DNA from: Thermogemmatispora sp.
Lineage (GTDB): Bacteria; Chloroflexota; Ktedonobacteria; Ktedonobacterales; Ktedonobacteraceae
Assembly: GCF_019683635.1 (NCBI RefSeq)
Contig: NZ_JADGIA010000029.1
Span: forward strand, 1-34,624
Reading direction: 5' to 3'
Length of the DNA: 34,624 bases
Shown: piece by piece, positions 23,522 through 31,288 of the stretch
Layout: every line of letters begins with the position of its first letter
How positions within the stretch are numbered: position 1 is the stretch's first letter
Notes under the pieces: model-generated
The model's input: the letters and a program-made list of their open reading frames with translations, nothing else
Databases searched by the model: none
Told to the model about the DNA's origin: nothing
Made by a program: the position numbers and the translations under genes

Positions 23522-24228
23522 GAGGGACCTCCCGCAAGGTGTTTCCGCAAGGTCGCATCATCGCTCTGTGGAATCTGTTCACTGCGCTGCCCACCCATCT
23601 CATTCTCGCTGGCGGCCTGCTGGACAGCAGGCTGCTCGTGAAGAGCATAGTCGGCAGCATTGGCCGCGCCAGCCAGCTCCTGGAGAGCACTGGCTGAGCT
23701 GGGCGCACTGGCCGGATAGGCCAGGGAAGGCTGTAGGAATAGTTGAGCTGGGGGAACGGCTCCAGCAGGCTGGAACTGAGGCTGCGGCTGGGGCTGCGGC
23801 GCAAGCGCGGGGGCCAGAGCTTCCAGGGCCGCCAAACCGGCACGCGCAATTTCGTCATCACGCCCCGGCGCATTGCCCCCACTGATCCCTATTCCTCCAA
23901 TGGTGGCACCTCCAAGACGAATCGGCCAGCCACCGGCTGCCATGATAAAGCGTCCCTGAGTCATCGCCGCCAGGCTGGATGCAAAACCCGGAATGGCCGC
24001 CCCCCACTGGGCAACAGCGTCTGTCGGCTGATTGAACATCACTGCCGTGGTAGCTTTGGCTATGCTGATGTTGGCTGTGGCCCAGCCATACGGTGCCATC
24101 ATGCGCTCAAACAAGACTAAATGTCCGCCAGCATCGACGATCGCTATGCTGACAGGACTGCGTAATTCTCTGGCGCGCTGCTTGCACGCTTCCGCAATTC
24201 GGCGCGCAATCTCAACTGTCATGCTCAC
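23518..24228 (-). CDS. GlcG/HbpS-like (DUF336) protein with Pro/Gln-rich extension
   Basis: The first 140 residues match the GlcG/HbpS fold: VSIAIVDAGGHLVLFERM, ANISIAKATTAVMF, GGWPIRLGGATIGGIGISGG and an end DDEIARAGLAAL. Family members bind heme or cobalamin or act as accessory proteins in glycolate or glycerol/diol metabolism; no single role is certain. Unlike ordinary members (about 140-160 residues), this one has roughly 95 extra residues, starting with APQPQPQPQFQP and rich in Ala, Gln and Ser. I chose the GTG at 24228 because AAGGAGGAG lies eight bases before it; an ATG two codons later is possible. It overlaps the following membrane-protein gene by four bases. Confidence 0.8.
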   Translation of the reverse strand: MSMTVEIARRIAEACKQRARELRSPVSIAIVDAGGHLVLFERMMAPYGWATANISIAKATTAVMFNQPTDAVAQWGAAIPGFASSLAAMTQGRFIMAAGGWPIRLGGATIGGIGISGGNAPGRDDEIARAGLAALEALAPALAPQPQPQPQFQPAGAVPPAQLFLQPSLAYPASAPSSASALQELAGAANAADYALHEQPAVQQAASENEMGGQRSEQIPQSDDATLRKHLAGGPS

Positions 24229-24365
24229 GCGGTTCGCTCCTCCTTGACACCAGCAGGCCGGCTCTCTTCGCTCGCCAGCAGCCTCCGTCCGCTTCCAGTA
24301 TATCCTCTGGTGCCTATTCTGCTGCTTTAGCCGGGACCATCCCCAGTCTCCATTGCATTGCGCTC

Positions 24366-24394
24366 ATTGTACCGCACTCGTTTAGACGGTGCAA
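24366..24394 (-). promoter_or_regulatory. Candidate promoter for the GlcG-like gene
   Basis: On the minus strand TTGCAC (24389-24394) and TACAAT (24366-24371) are 17 bases apart. The two elements sit in an imperfect inverted repeat (ATTGTACCG and CGGTGCAAT, 24366-24395), which could also be an operator. A leader of about 130 bases would result. Confidence 0.45.
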
Positions 24395-24484
24395 TAGATA
24401 GAAATTTACAGCTCCTTTGACGCGCCATCTGCCCGCCTCCGGCTCCGCCATCCTGCTCAGCACGCCGCACTCCGTCTGGATCAT

Positions 24485-24505
24485 ACTTACTATAATAAAG
24501 TAAGT
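24485..24505 (+). promoter_or_regulatory. Operator-like inverted repeat over a -10 element
   Basis: A perfect inverted repeat ACTTACT, seven bases, AGTAAGT surrounds a perfect TATAAT at 24491-24496, about 50 bases before the LLM oxidoreductase ATG. The -35 is poor. The site is placed so that a dimeric repressor would block the promoter. No regulator gene of the TetR or MarR type is adjacent. Confidence 0.5.
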
Positions 24506-24547
24506 CTGTCTCGTACGCTCGCTAATGTTAAGGAGGTAGCTACTGAT

Positions 24548-25456
24548 ATGCGTTTGGGTCTCCAGGTACCAAACTTTACCTGGCCTACAGAACAGGGCGC
24601 TCTCGGCGATACTTTTGCCCTCATTGCCGAACGAGCTGAGCGAGCTGGCCTCTACAGCCTCTGGGTTATGGATCATTTCTTCCAGATTCCGGTGGTGGGG
24701 CCAGCCGAGCATGAGATGCTGGAGGGCTGGTCGGCCCTGGCTTTCGCCGCCGGTCGGACGAATCGCATCCGCCTGGGGACGCTGGTCACCGGAGTGACCT
24801 ACCGCCATCCCGGCCTCCTGGTGAAGACGGCCACCACCCTTGACGTGCTCTCGCATGGGCGCAGCTATTTCGGGATTGGCGCCGCCTGGTACGAGGAGGA
24901 GCATCGCGGCCTGGGGGTGCCTTTCCCGCCCCTGGCCGAGCGCTTCGAGCGTCTGGAGGAGACGCTGCAGATCGCGCTACAGATGTGGGCTGGCGATGAG
25001 CGTCCATTTCGGGGGAAGCACTACCAGCTCGAACGTCCCTTGAACTCGCCGCGTCCCGTCCAACAGCCTCATCCGCCAATCCTGATCGGTGGTGGCGGTG
25101 AGCGCAAGACACTGCGCCTGGTGGCTCGCTACGCCGATGCCTGCAACCTGTTCGCCTATGGCGGCAGGGAGCAGCTGCAGCATAAGCTGGAGGTGCTGCG
25201 CGAGCACTGCGAGGCCATTGGTCGCCCTTATGAGCAGATCGAGAAGACGACCCTGAGCAGTCTGCGCCTGTCCCGCGATGGCCGTCATGGTACGCTCTCG
25301 CCCGCCGCTGCCGTGGACTTCTTCGGCGGATTGGCCGAGCTGGGCATCGATCAAGCAATCTTTAACCTGCCCAATGTTCATGAGCTGGAGCCGTTTGAGC
25401 TGCTGGCAACCGAGATTGTGCCCCAGGTAGAGAAAATTGCGGTGGCCGGTCGCTGA
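24548..25456 (+). CDS. LLM-class flavin oxidoreductase, probably F420-dependent
   Basis: The 302-residue protein belongs to the luciferase-like monooxygenase barrel family. It starts MRLGLQVPNFTWPTE and contains LWVMDHFFQIP, RIRLGTLVTGVTYRHPGLLVKTATTLDVLSHGR, FGIGAAWYEEEHRGLGVPFPPLAERFERLEETLQI (a hallmark of the F420-type branch) and HPPILIGGGGERKTLRLVARYADACNLF. It should transfer hydride using reduced F420 or FMN; the substrate is not predictable. The ATG has AAGGAGGTAG about 10 bases upstream. A PPOX-type gene follows on the same strand after 107 bases, another flavin/F420-type family, so both may act in one F420-linked pathway. Confidence 0.9.
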   Translation: MRLGLQVPNFTWPTEQGALGDTFALIAERAERAGLYSLWVMDHFFQIPVVGPAEHEMLEGWSALAFAAGRTNRIRLGTLVTGVTYRHPGLLVKTATTLDVLSHGRSYFGIGAAWYEEEHRGLGVPFPPLAERFERLEETLQIALQMWAGDERPFRGKHYQLERPLNSPRPVQQPHPPILIGGGGERKTLRLVARYADACNLFAYGGREQLQHKLEVLREHCEAIGRPYEQIEKTTLSSLRLSRDGRHGTLSPAAAVDFFGGLAELGIDQAIFNLPNVHELEPFELLATEIVPQVEKIAVAGR

Positions 25457-25507
25457 CGACGGCCACCTTCCTGCCCAGGTCACGACCTGGGCAGATGGGT
25501 CCGTCGC
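25441..25507 (+). terminator. Tandem hairpins between the LLM and PPOX genes
   Basis: Hairpin 1 has arms GGTGGCCG (25441-25448) and CGGCCACC (25460-25467) around the stop codon. Hairpin 2 has a perfect 10-bp stem with loop CACG at 25471-25494. An outer CGACGG/CCGTCG pair encloses the second. They could end most LLM transcripts, or lower expression of the second gene. No T-run is present. Confidence 0.5.
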
Positions 25508-25563
25508 CGGCGCTGAGCGAATAGAAGAGGCCACAAACGGCGAGGGGAGAGAGGAAGCGCTCT

Positions 25564-26040
25564 ATGAGCAAACGTGCTGTGCTGACAGAAGAGGAGCGAC
25601 GCTTTGTGCTTGGGCAGCGAGTGGCGCGCCTGGCCACAGCAGATGCGGCAGGCCATCCCCATCTCGTGCCGGTCTGCTACGCCTTTGATGGCCGGTGTTT
25701 CTACACGCCGCTCGATGAGAAACCGAAGCGGGTGGCAGCCACGCAGCTGCGTCGAGTGCGCAATATCGAGGCGCGGCCCGAGGCGGCCTTGCTGATCGAT
25801 CACTATGAGGATGACTGGTCGCGCCTTGGTTATGTGCTGGTCGAGGGGGAGGCTCAGCTGTTGCAGCCAGGCGATGAGCGGCAGCAGCAGGCCGTGGCGC
25901 TGCTACGCGCGCGCTATCCCCAGTATCAGCGGATGGCCCTGGAGCAGTTGCCGGTGATTATGCTGACGCCGCGTGCGGTGACCTCCTGGGGACCAGGGCT
26001 AGCCCCGGCTCGCAGCTCTACCGAGACGGAGCAGTCCTGA
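25564..26040 (+). CDS. PPOX-class flavin/F420-binding oxidoreductase
   Basis: The 158-residue split-barrel protein belongs to the pyridoxamine 5'-phosphate oxidase-like group. Family features are RRFVLGQRVARLATADAAG, HLVPVCYAFDGRCFYTPLDEKPKR, RNIEARPEAALLIDHYEDDW and the C-terminal LEQLPVIMLTPRAVTSWG. It resembles the Rv0121-type F420-dependent members. Its reaction is unknown; these proteins reduce or oxidise small molecules with FMN or F420. The ATG has AGAGGAAG nine bases upstream. It lies downstream of the LLM oxidoreductase and converges with the histidine kinase gene, with a 27-base gap. Confidence 0.88.
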   Translation: MSKRAVLTEEERRFVLGQRVARLATADAAGHPHLVPVCYAFDGRCFYTPLDEKPKRVAATQLRRVRNIEARPEAALLIDHYEDDWSRLGYVLVEGEAQLLQPGDERQQQAVALLRARYPQYQRMALEQLPVIMLTPRAVTSWGPGLAPARSSTETEQS

Positions 26041-26067
26041 GCAGGGACAGGCAGGTGGCGATCAGGG

Positions 26068-27225
26068 TCAGCGGGTCGAGCGCTCGGCACGGGCGACCGG
26101 CAGGGTGAAAAAGAAGGTGCTACCCTGGCCGACCGTGCTCTCGGCAAAGATGCGTCCGCCGTGAGCCTCGACGATGTGACGGGCAATGGCCAGGCCCAGA
26201 CCGCTACCACCACCGCCTGCGCCAAGATAGTCGAACTTGGAACGCGAGCGATCGACCTTGTAGAAGCGCTCAAAGATACGTGGCAGGTCCTCGGGCCGAA
26301 TGCCAACCCCCGTATCGCGCACAAAGAAGCGCTGGCTACAGCCATCTGGCTCGGCAAAGGTCCCCACGACGACCTCGCCGCCCGAGGGCGTGAATTTGAT
26401 GGCGTTGTGAATGAGATTGACAAGCACGCGCCCGATCTGCTTGCTGTCGGCAGCCACCAGAACCTGCCCGTCGCGAATCTCTGTCCTCAGCCTGACACGA
26501 TGGCGCTGGGCTTGAGGTAACAGACGCGCCATACCCTCGCGCACCAGCTGCTGTGCTTCAACCGGCTCGATGACCATCGGTAGCTGGCCCGATTCGATGC
26601 GCGATAACTCCAGCAGCTCGGAGACGAGCGAGGTGAGATACTGGACCTCTTTTTCGATGCGTTCGACAAAGACCTGCGCCTGCTCCGGGTCGGTCTCGAT
26701 GGTATCTTCCAGAGTCTCAGCCAGCAGCCGCACCGAGGCGAGCGGGGTGCGCAGCTCGTGCGAGATGTTAGCCACGAAGTCGCGGCGGACGCGCTCCAGG
26801 CGCCGCAGCTCGGTAAGGTCCTCGATAGCCACGGCAAAGTAGTGGTACTCACGCAGCCTCTCCTGACCCGCTGGAGGCTTGTGATGCTCCAAGGGCGTGA
26901 CCGAGACTTTCCAGCAGGGTCCAGAGGGGCCTTCGTTGAATTCAGCGCTCTGGGGCCGCTGACTGGCTATGCTCTCTCGCACCAGCTGGATCATGGCGGC
27001 GCTGGTGATGAGCTGATCAAGCTTGACCTTCTGCAGCGACCCCGTTACTCCAAAGAGGCTGCAGACATGGCGGTTGTAATAGCGGATGGTCAGGGCGCGA
27101 TCGATGACGAGTACCGGCCAGGGTGCAGCCTCCAGCAGCTGCAGGAAGAAGTGACGATAGTTGATGCCTGTTGCCTTCTCGGCTGTCGTGTGCTCTGTCA
27201 AGGCTCTTTCCTCGCTTCGCAGCAT
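26068..27225 (-). CDS. Soluble PAS-domain sensor histidine kinase (PhoR/ResE-like core)
   Basis: The 385-residue kinase has a PAS domain (about 25-135: PWPVLVIDRALTIRYYN), a dimerisation/phosphoacceptor domain with His156 in VANISHELRTPLASVRL, and a catalytic ATP-binding domain with IHNAIKFTPSGG (N box), RDTGVGIRPEDLPRIFERFYKVDRS (cut: G1 and F boxes) and GSGLGLAIARHIVEAHGG (G2). No membrane span is present, so the signal is intracellular and may be bound by PAS. The ATG at 27225 (MLRSEERAL) is the best guess and has a weak site; the region upstream has no domain. It follows menG by 94 bases in the menA-menG run, so a redox or quinone-related signal is possible. No response regulator is next to it. 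Confidence 0.88.
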   Translation of the reverse strand: MLRSEERALTEHTTAEKATGINYRHFFLQLLEAAPWPVLVIDRALTIRYYNRHVCSLFGVTGSLQKVKLDQLITSAAMIQLVRESIASQRPQSAEFNEGPSGPCWKVSVTPLEHHKPPAGQERLREYHYFAVAIEDLTELRRLERVRRDFVANISHELRTPLASVRLLAETLEDTIETDPEQAQVFVERIEKEVQYLTSLVSELLELSRIESGQLPMVIEPVEAQQLVREGMARLLPQAQRHRVRLRTEIRDGQVLVAADSKQIGRVLVNLIHNAIKFTPSGGEVVVGTFAEPDGCSQRFFVRDTGVGIRPEDLPRIFERFYKVDRSRSKFDYLGAGGGGSGLGLAIARHIVEAHGGRIFAESTVGQGSTFFFTLPVARAERSTR

Positions 27226-27319
27226 CACCAAACCAATCAACCACCAGGGTTGGTTAGCTATGGGCCTCGTCGGCCATGCCGTCTGCTCACCCGTCTGCCC
27301 CCTGGCGCTCTGGCCCGCC

Positions 27320-28129
27320 TTATGCCGAAGGCCGGTCTGCTCCGCCCGCGCTCGCCCCGCTCTCACTCTCAGGGACCGGCTTGGTGGCAACGTGCACGGC
27401 AACGATGCCGCCGTTCAGGCGATGAAAACGCACCTCGCTCCAACCCACCTCTTCCATAATGGTCTTAAGGGTCGGCGCGTCAGGAAAGTGCGTCAACGAG
27501 CGTGGCAGATAGCGATACTCTTCGGCAGCTTTGCCGATGATGGCGCCAAAGAGGGGCGCGATGCGGTAAAAGTATAAGTGAAAGAGTGAGCCGAGCAGCT
27601 TACCAGGCGGATGGCTGATCTCCAGACAGACCATGCGCCCGCCAGGTCGCACGACGCGCAGCATCTCACGCAGGGCCTGGCGTAGATCGGTGACGTTACG
27701 CATCATGAAGGCGGAGCAGCAGCCATCGACGCTGTTGTCCGGCAGATCGATGTGCTCGGCATCGCCCACACGCAGCTCGATGCGATCCTGCAATCCCAGG
27801 CGCACCAGCTTGCGCCGCCCCAGATCGAGCATTTCGGGCGTGATGTCCATACCGATCATGCGCGCCCCTGGCCCGGCCTGGCGGATGACGGCAATGGCCA
27901 GATCCGCTGTGCCTGCCCCCAGGTCCAGCCCGATCTCGCCTGGCCCCAACGCCAGGCAGCGAGCGGCAAAGGCTCGCCAGCGGCGGTCGAGGCCCAGGCT
28001 CATAAGGCGATTGAGGAGATCGTAGACGCGCGCGATGCGCGCAAAGAGACGCTGGACATAGGAGCGTTTTCCTCCAGCGCGCCTAAAGGACTCTTCCAGA
28101 ACGCTATCCCCCATCACAGGTTTTTCCAT
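27320..28129 (-). CDS. menG: Demethylmenaquinone methyltransferase (UbiE/MenG)
   Basis: MenG adds the last methyl group in menaquinone synthesis using SAM. The 269-residue protein shows the UbiE signatures: FARIARVYDLLNRLMSLGLD, IGLDLGAGTADLAIAV, GDAEHIDLPDNSVDGC, RNVTDLRQALREMLRVVRPGG and EEYRYLPRSLTHFP near the end, then a short Gly/Ala tail. The ATG at 28129 has GAGGAAGG very close upstream; an in-frame ATG 15 bases downstream is an alternative. It follows menA with a 64-base gap, and the pair makes the final steps of the quinone pathway. The genes for earlier steps are not in the window. Confidence 0.93.
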   Translation of the reverse strand: MEKPVMGDSVLEESFRRAGGKRSYVQRLFARIARVYDLLNRLMSLGLDRRWRAFAARCLALGPGEIGLDLGAGTADLAIAVIRQAGPGARMIGMDITPEMLDLGRRKLVRLGLQDRIELRVGDAEHIDLPDNSVDGCCSAFMMRNVTDLRQALREMLRVVRPGGRMVCLEISHPPGKLLGSLFHLYFYRIAPLFGAIIGKAAEEYRYLPRSLTHFPDAPTLKTIMEEVGWSEVRFHRLNGGIVAVHVATKPVPESESGASAGGADRPSA

Positions 28130-28193
28130 GCCTTCCTCATCTCCAATCCAGGGCGGCAGCAGCTACCCCGTCTTCCTTCGCTCCGACTTCGAC

Positions 28194-29111
28194 TTAGAGA
28201 CCAAGCGGGCGCAGCAAAGCTGCGGCGGTGATCCCCAGAGCCAGCAGCAGGCCAAACTGCAGGTGCAAAGCGGCGGTGCGCTTGAAACCAACAATAAAGG
28301 CGGCGCGTTCGCGGGCGCCGAGCACGGAGCGTACATTGATAAAAGCCAGCGGGAAACTGATCCAGACGATCAGGGTGTGCAGCGGCAGCAGGCCGACCAG
28401 AGCGAAGAGGCTCACAGCCAGATAGCTGCCAACTACGAGCACGGCATGATAGCGGCGAGCGAAGGTCTGACCCAGACGTACAGGCAGGGTCAGCTTGCGC
28501 ACGGCCCGATCCTCTTCGTAATCGCGAATGTTGTTCATATTGAGAATGGCCGTGACCAGAAAGCCCACCGGCACGCTCGCGGCAAAGGCCGCCCACGACC
28601 AGCGCGGGATTTGCACGTAGTAGGCGCCCCAAGTCATCAGAAAGCCCATTGCGATGTAGACAAGCGGATCACCCAGGCCACGCGCTGCCAGCTGAAACGG
28701 TCTGGCACTGTAAAAATAGGCGATAACCATTCCAATGAGGCCAAAGAGCAAGATAGCCGGTCCGCAGAGCACAACAAGCACCAGACCGAGCAAGGCAGCC
28801 AGCACAAAACAGGCAACGCCGCCGCCCAAGACCTGGCCCGCCGTCATCTCGCCGCGAAAGATGACGGTGCTGGCACCGAGCGATTGCGGGCTATCGAGGC
28901 CATAGCGATAGTCGAAATATTCGTTAAAGTAGTTAGTGCCGATCTGCAGGAAAAGACCCGCGAGCAGAGCCAGCACGAAAGGCCCGGGGCGAAAGGTGCC
29001 CTCATAAGCGGCCACCGCTGTACCAACCAGCAGCGGACTCACGGTAGCCGTCAGCGAAAAAGGGCGAGCGTTCTTAACCCAGATCTTCCAGTCTTTCCAG
29101 GAGGCTGGCAC
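28194..29111 (-). CDS. menA: 1,4-dihydroxy-2-naphthoate polyprenyltransferase MenA
   Basis: MenA attaches the isoprenoid side chain to dihydroxynaphthoate in the membrane. This 305-residue UbiA-family protein has about eight hydrophobic spans. The first prenyl-diphosphate site is NYFNEYFDYRYGLD at 60-73 and the second is MNNIRDYEEDRAVRKLTLP. The start is a GTG at 29111 (MPASWKDWKIWVKN) with AAGGGGG about ten bases before. It is the first gene of a probable menA-menG-kinase operon and is driven by a promoter at 29325-29353. Together with menG it shows that the organism uses menaquinone. Confidence 0.93.
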   Translation of the reverse strand: MPASWKDWKIWVKNARPFSLTATVSPLLVGTAVAAYEGTFRPGPFVLALLAGLFLQIGTNYFNEYFDYRYGLDSPQSLGASTVIFRGEMTAGQVLGGGVACFVLAALLGLVLVVLCGPAILLFGLIGMVIAYFYSARPFQLAARGLGDPLVYIAMGFLMTWGAYYVQIPRWSWAAFAASVPVGFLVTAILNMNNIRDYEEDRAVRKLTLPVRLGQTFARRYHAVLVVGSYLAVSLFALVGLLPLHTLIVWISFPLAFINVRSVLGARERAAFIVGFKRTAALHLQFGLLLALGITAAALLRPLGL

Positions 29112-29324
29112 GTCGTGTTTCCCCCTTGTATGGCTCTCTGCCTGGTTGCCTCCGTCCCTCCTGGTCCTCCTCTCTCGCTGACTCTCCTCTGTTCCAACCC
29201 AGGCGGAGAAAGCAGAGAGGTAGCGTAGTAACCAGGTCAGCGCATGGCAGGGCAGCCGGACCCGCAGGCGCCTGACGGAGCAAGGCAGAGGCAGGCTACT
29301 TTCTTCACCTCATCCTCATAATTA

Positions 29325-29353
29325 AGGATAGTGCGCCAGCAGGAAAACGTCAA
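29325..29353 (-). promoter_or_regulatory. Sigma-70-type promoter for menA
   Basis: On the minus strand TTGACG (29348-29353) and TATCCT (29325-29330) are 17 bases apart, the same -10 variant as at the Rrf2 promoter. The leader to the menA GTG is about 210 bases. Confidence 0.6.
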
Positions 29354-29553
29354 ACAGTTTTCGGCCAGACAGAAGCGGGACAGAGCAAGGAAGAACAGGC
29401 CGGCGGCGTTTCCGGCCCTGACCGACCAGGCCAGCACCACCGCGGGGGCGGGCCTTCCTTCTGTTATGCCCGGCCAGGGCGAGAGGAGGGGGAGAGCAGA
29501 GGGGCATAAGCAGGTTCGAGCCAGCAGCGGAGACAAAGAGCGGCGGCAATTGT

Positions 29554-29591
29554 GGTCGCGGGGAAGCTGTCACCAGCATGACCCCGCGACC
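29554..29591 (-). terminator. Hairpin just after glpD
   Basis: A perfect 10-bp stem (GGTCGCGGGG and CCCCGCGACC) contains an inner GCTG/CAGC stem and begins three bases after the glpD stop on the minus strand. No T-run follows, but place and strength suggest a terminator or a 3' end protector. Confidence 0.6.
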
Positions 29592-29593
29592 CC

Positions 29594-31288
29594 TTAAGCA
29601 CTCAGGCGCGTCTCTTCGGCGGCAAGCTGGCGTTCGACCTCCTGGCGATAGGCATCTTTGAGGCGCTGCACCTGGTCGGAGGACCAGCCGTGCTCGCGTG
29701 CCATCAGCGAGGCGACCGTCTCCAGGGCCTGCAGGCCACGCTGTCGGTCCTCCAGGATCAGCGAGGTGCGGCGGGCCAGCACATCGGCAGGCGTCATAGC
29801 CATCTCGTAGCGGCAGGCGTAGACAACCTCGGCGCGGATATAGGGCAGATCAGCTACGAGGCGCTGGGCCAGTGCCGGCTCGTCGGCCACCAGTTCCAGA
29901 ATCTTGCGTGTCTCGGTGCCATAGCTCTGCAACAGGTGAGCGATAATATCGTTCGCCAGGCCAGCGGCAGCCGCCTGCCGTTCAAGCTCAGGTCGCGCCA
30001 GAGACCAGTCCTCGCTGCCGGCCAGGCGCAGATGCAGCGTTGGATGGCGGAGCTGGCGCCCATCGCGCTCGTCAAGGCGATCCACGGTATCCTGAGCCAT
30101 ACGACGATAGGTCGTCAGCTTGCCGCCCACAATCGTCACCAGACCAGCCTCGTTCTCCAGCACGGCATGCGTCCGCGAGAGGCGCGCCGTGTCGCTGCCG
30201 CCCTGCTCACGCGGCTTGAAGAGCGGACGATAGCCGGCATAGCTGCTGATGATCTGCTCTTGCGTCAAGCGGAGCGATAGGTAGCGGTTGAGATGCTTCA
30301 GCAGGTAGGAGATATCAGAGGTATCTGGCAAGGGATGATCGAGGTCGCCAGAGCCAGTATCTGTAGTACCGACGATAACGCGCGACTGCCAGGGGACAAC
30401 GAAGAGAATACGGCGATCTTCAGTCTCGGGCAACACGATGGCGGCCTCGCCCACATGCAGATCCTCGCGCGAAAAGATCAGGTGGACGCCCTTGCTTGGC
30501 TCGATGCTGACCTTCGGCCTCAGCCCACAGAGGGCCTCGACGCGTTCGGCGAAGACACCCGTGGCGTTGACCACATGGCGCGCCTGAACCGTGATCTCGT
30601 CCCCATCCACTGCATCGCGCACACACGCCCCACAGACGCGCCCCTGCTCAAGCTGGAGGCCCACCACCTCACAGTAGTTGGCAATGACAGCGCCATAGCG
30701 GGCGGCGGTGCGAATGAGGGTCATGGTCAGACGGGCATCATTGGTCTGGGCATCGTAGTACAAGAAACCACCTTTGAGACTGGTGCTCACCAGGTCAGGG
30801 GCATAGCCCAGCACCTCCTGGCGGCTCAAGCGCCGATGACGCGCGATACCGTAGCGACCCGCCATCAGATCGTAGAGCGTCAGGCCGACGTCGAGCACAG
30901 CGCTCAAACCTACCCCTCCAGGTGTGGTGAAGGGAATACCTACCGGATGGCGGTCTCCGCGATAGAGCGGCAGCACAAAGGCCAGCGGCTGCACCAGAAA
31001 GGGGGCATTGTGTAGCAGCAGGCCACGCTCAACCAGGCTTTCGTGCACCAGCGGGAAATCAAAATTGGGCAGATAGCGTATTCCGCCGTGAACCAGTTTG
31101 GTCGATTTGCTGCTGGTGCCGCCGGCAAAGTCGGCCTTCTCGACCAGGGCAACGCGGTAGCCGCGCACTGCCGCCTCCAGAGCGACACCGGCACCGGTCA
31201 CTCCGCCCCCAATGACCAGAACGTCGAAACGCTCCTGCTGCAATGCGCTGAGGTTTTGACGGCGTGTGGTTGCTGATAGCAATTGCAT
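29594..31288 (-). CDS. glpD: FAD-dependent glycerol-3-phosphate dehydrogenase
   Basis: GlpD oxidises glycerol 3-phosphate to dihydroxyacetone phosphate at the membrane and passes electrons to quinone. The 564-residue protein has the FAD site VLVIGGGVTGAGVALEA (Gly27-Gly32), then DFAGGTSSKSTKLVHGGIRYL, VVNATGVFAERV, a central LFVVPWQSRVIVGTTDTG and VTIVGGKLTTYRRMAQD, and a helical C-terminal domain. The start is uncertain: ATG at 31288 has GGGAG only two bases away, and an ATG at 31297 three codons upstream lacks a site. Further in-frame sequence upstream does not look like GlpD. GlpP paralogues and PTS genes nearby fit control by glycerol 3-phosphate and sugar status. Electron flow to menaquinone is consistent with menA-menG nearby. 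Confidence 0.93.
   Translation of the reverse strand: MQLLSATTRRQNLSALQQERFDVLVIGGGVTGAGVALEAAVRGYRVALVEKADFAGGTSSKSTKLVHGGIRYLPNFDFPLVHESLVERGLLLHNAPFLVQPLAFVLPLYRGDRHPVGIPFTTPGGVGLSAVLDVGLTLYDLMAGRYGIARHRRLSRQEVLGYAPDLVSTSLKGGFLYYDAQTNDARLTMTLIRTAARYGAVIANYCEVVGLQLEQGRVCGACVRDAVDGDEITVQARHVVNATGVFAERVEALCGLRPKVSIEPSKGVHLIFSREDLHVGEAAIVLPETEDRRILFVVPWQSRVIVGTTDTGSGDLDHPLPDTSDISYLLKHLNRYLSLRLTQEQIISSYAGYRPLFKPREQGGSDTARLSRTHAVLENEAGLVTIVGGKLTTYRRMAQDTVDRLDERDGRQLRHPTLHLRLAGSEDWSLARPELERQAAAAGLANDIIAHLLQSYGTETRKILELVADEPALAQRLVADLPYIRAEVVYACRYEMAMTPADVLARRTSLILEDRQRGLQALETVASLMAREHGWSSDQVQRLKDAYRQEVERQLAAEETRLSA

Larger units (their letters stand above)
29112..29593. other. Intergenic region between menA and glpD
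   Basis: About 480 bases with no coding sequence that I recognise. It holds the menA promoter (29325-29353), about 215 bases of menA leader, and the glpD terminator hairpin (29554-29591). A GGTTCGAG string near 29513 resembles a tRNA T-loop, but no tRNA fold surrounds it. Confidence 0.5.

Noticed and set aside
29505..29535. GGTTCGAG string resembling a tRNA T-loop
   Set aside because: No matching T-stem, anticodon arm or acceptor stem can be built around it.
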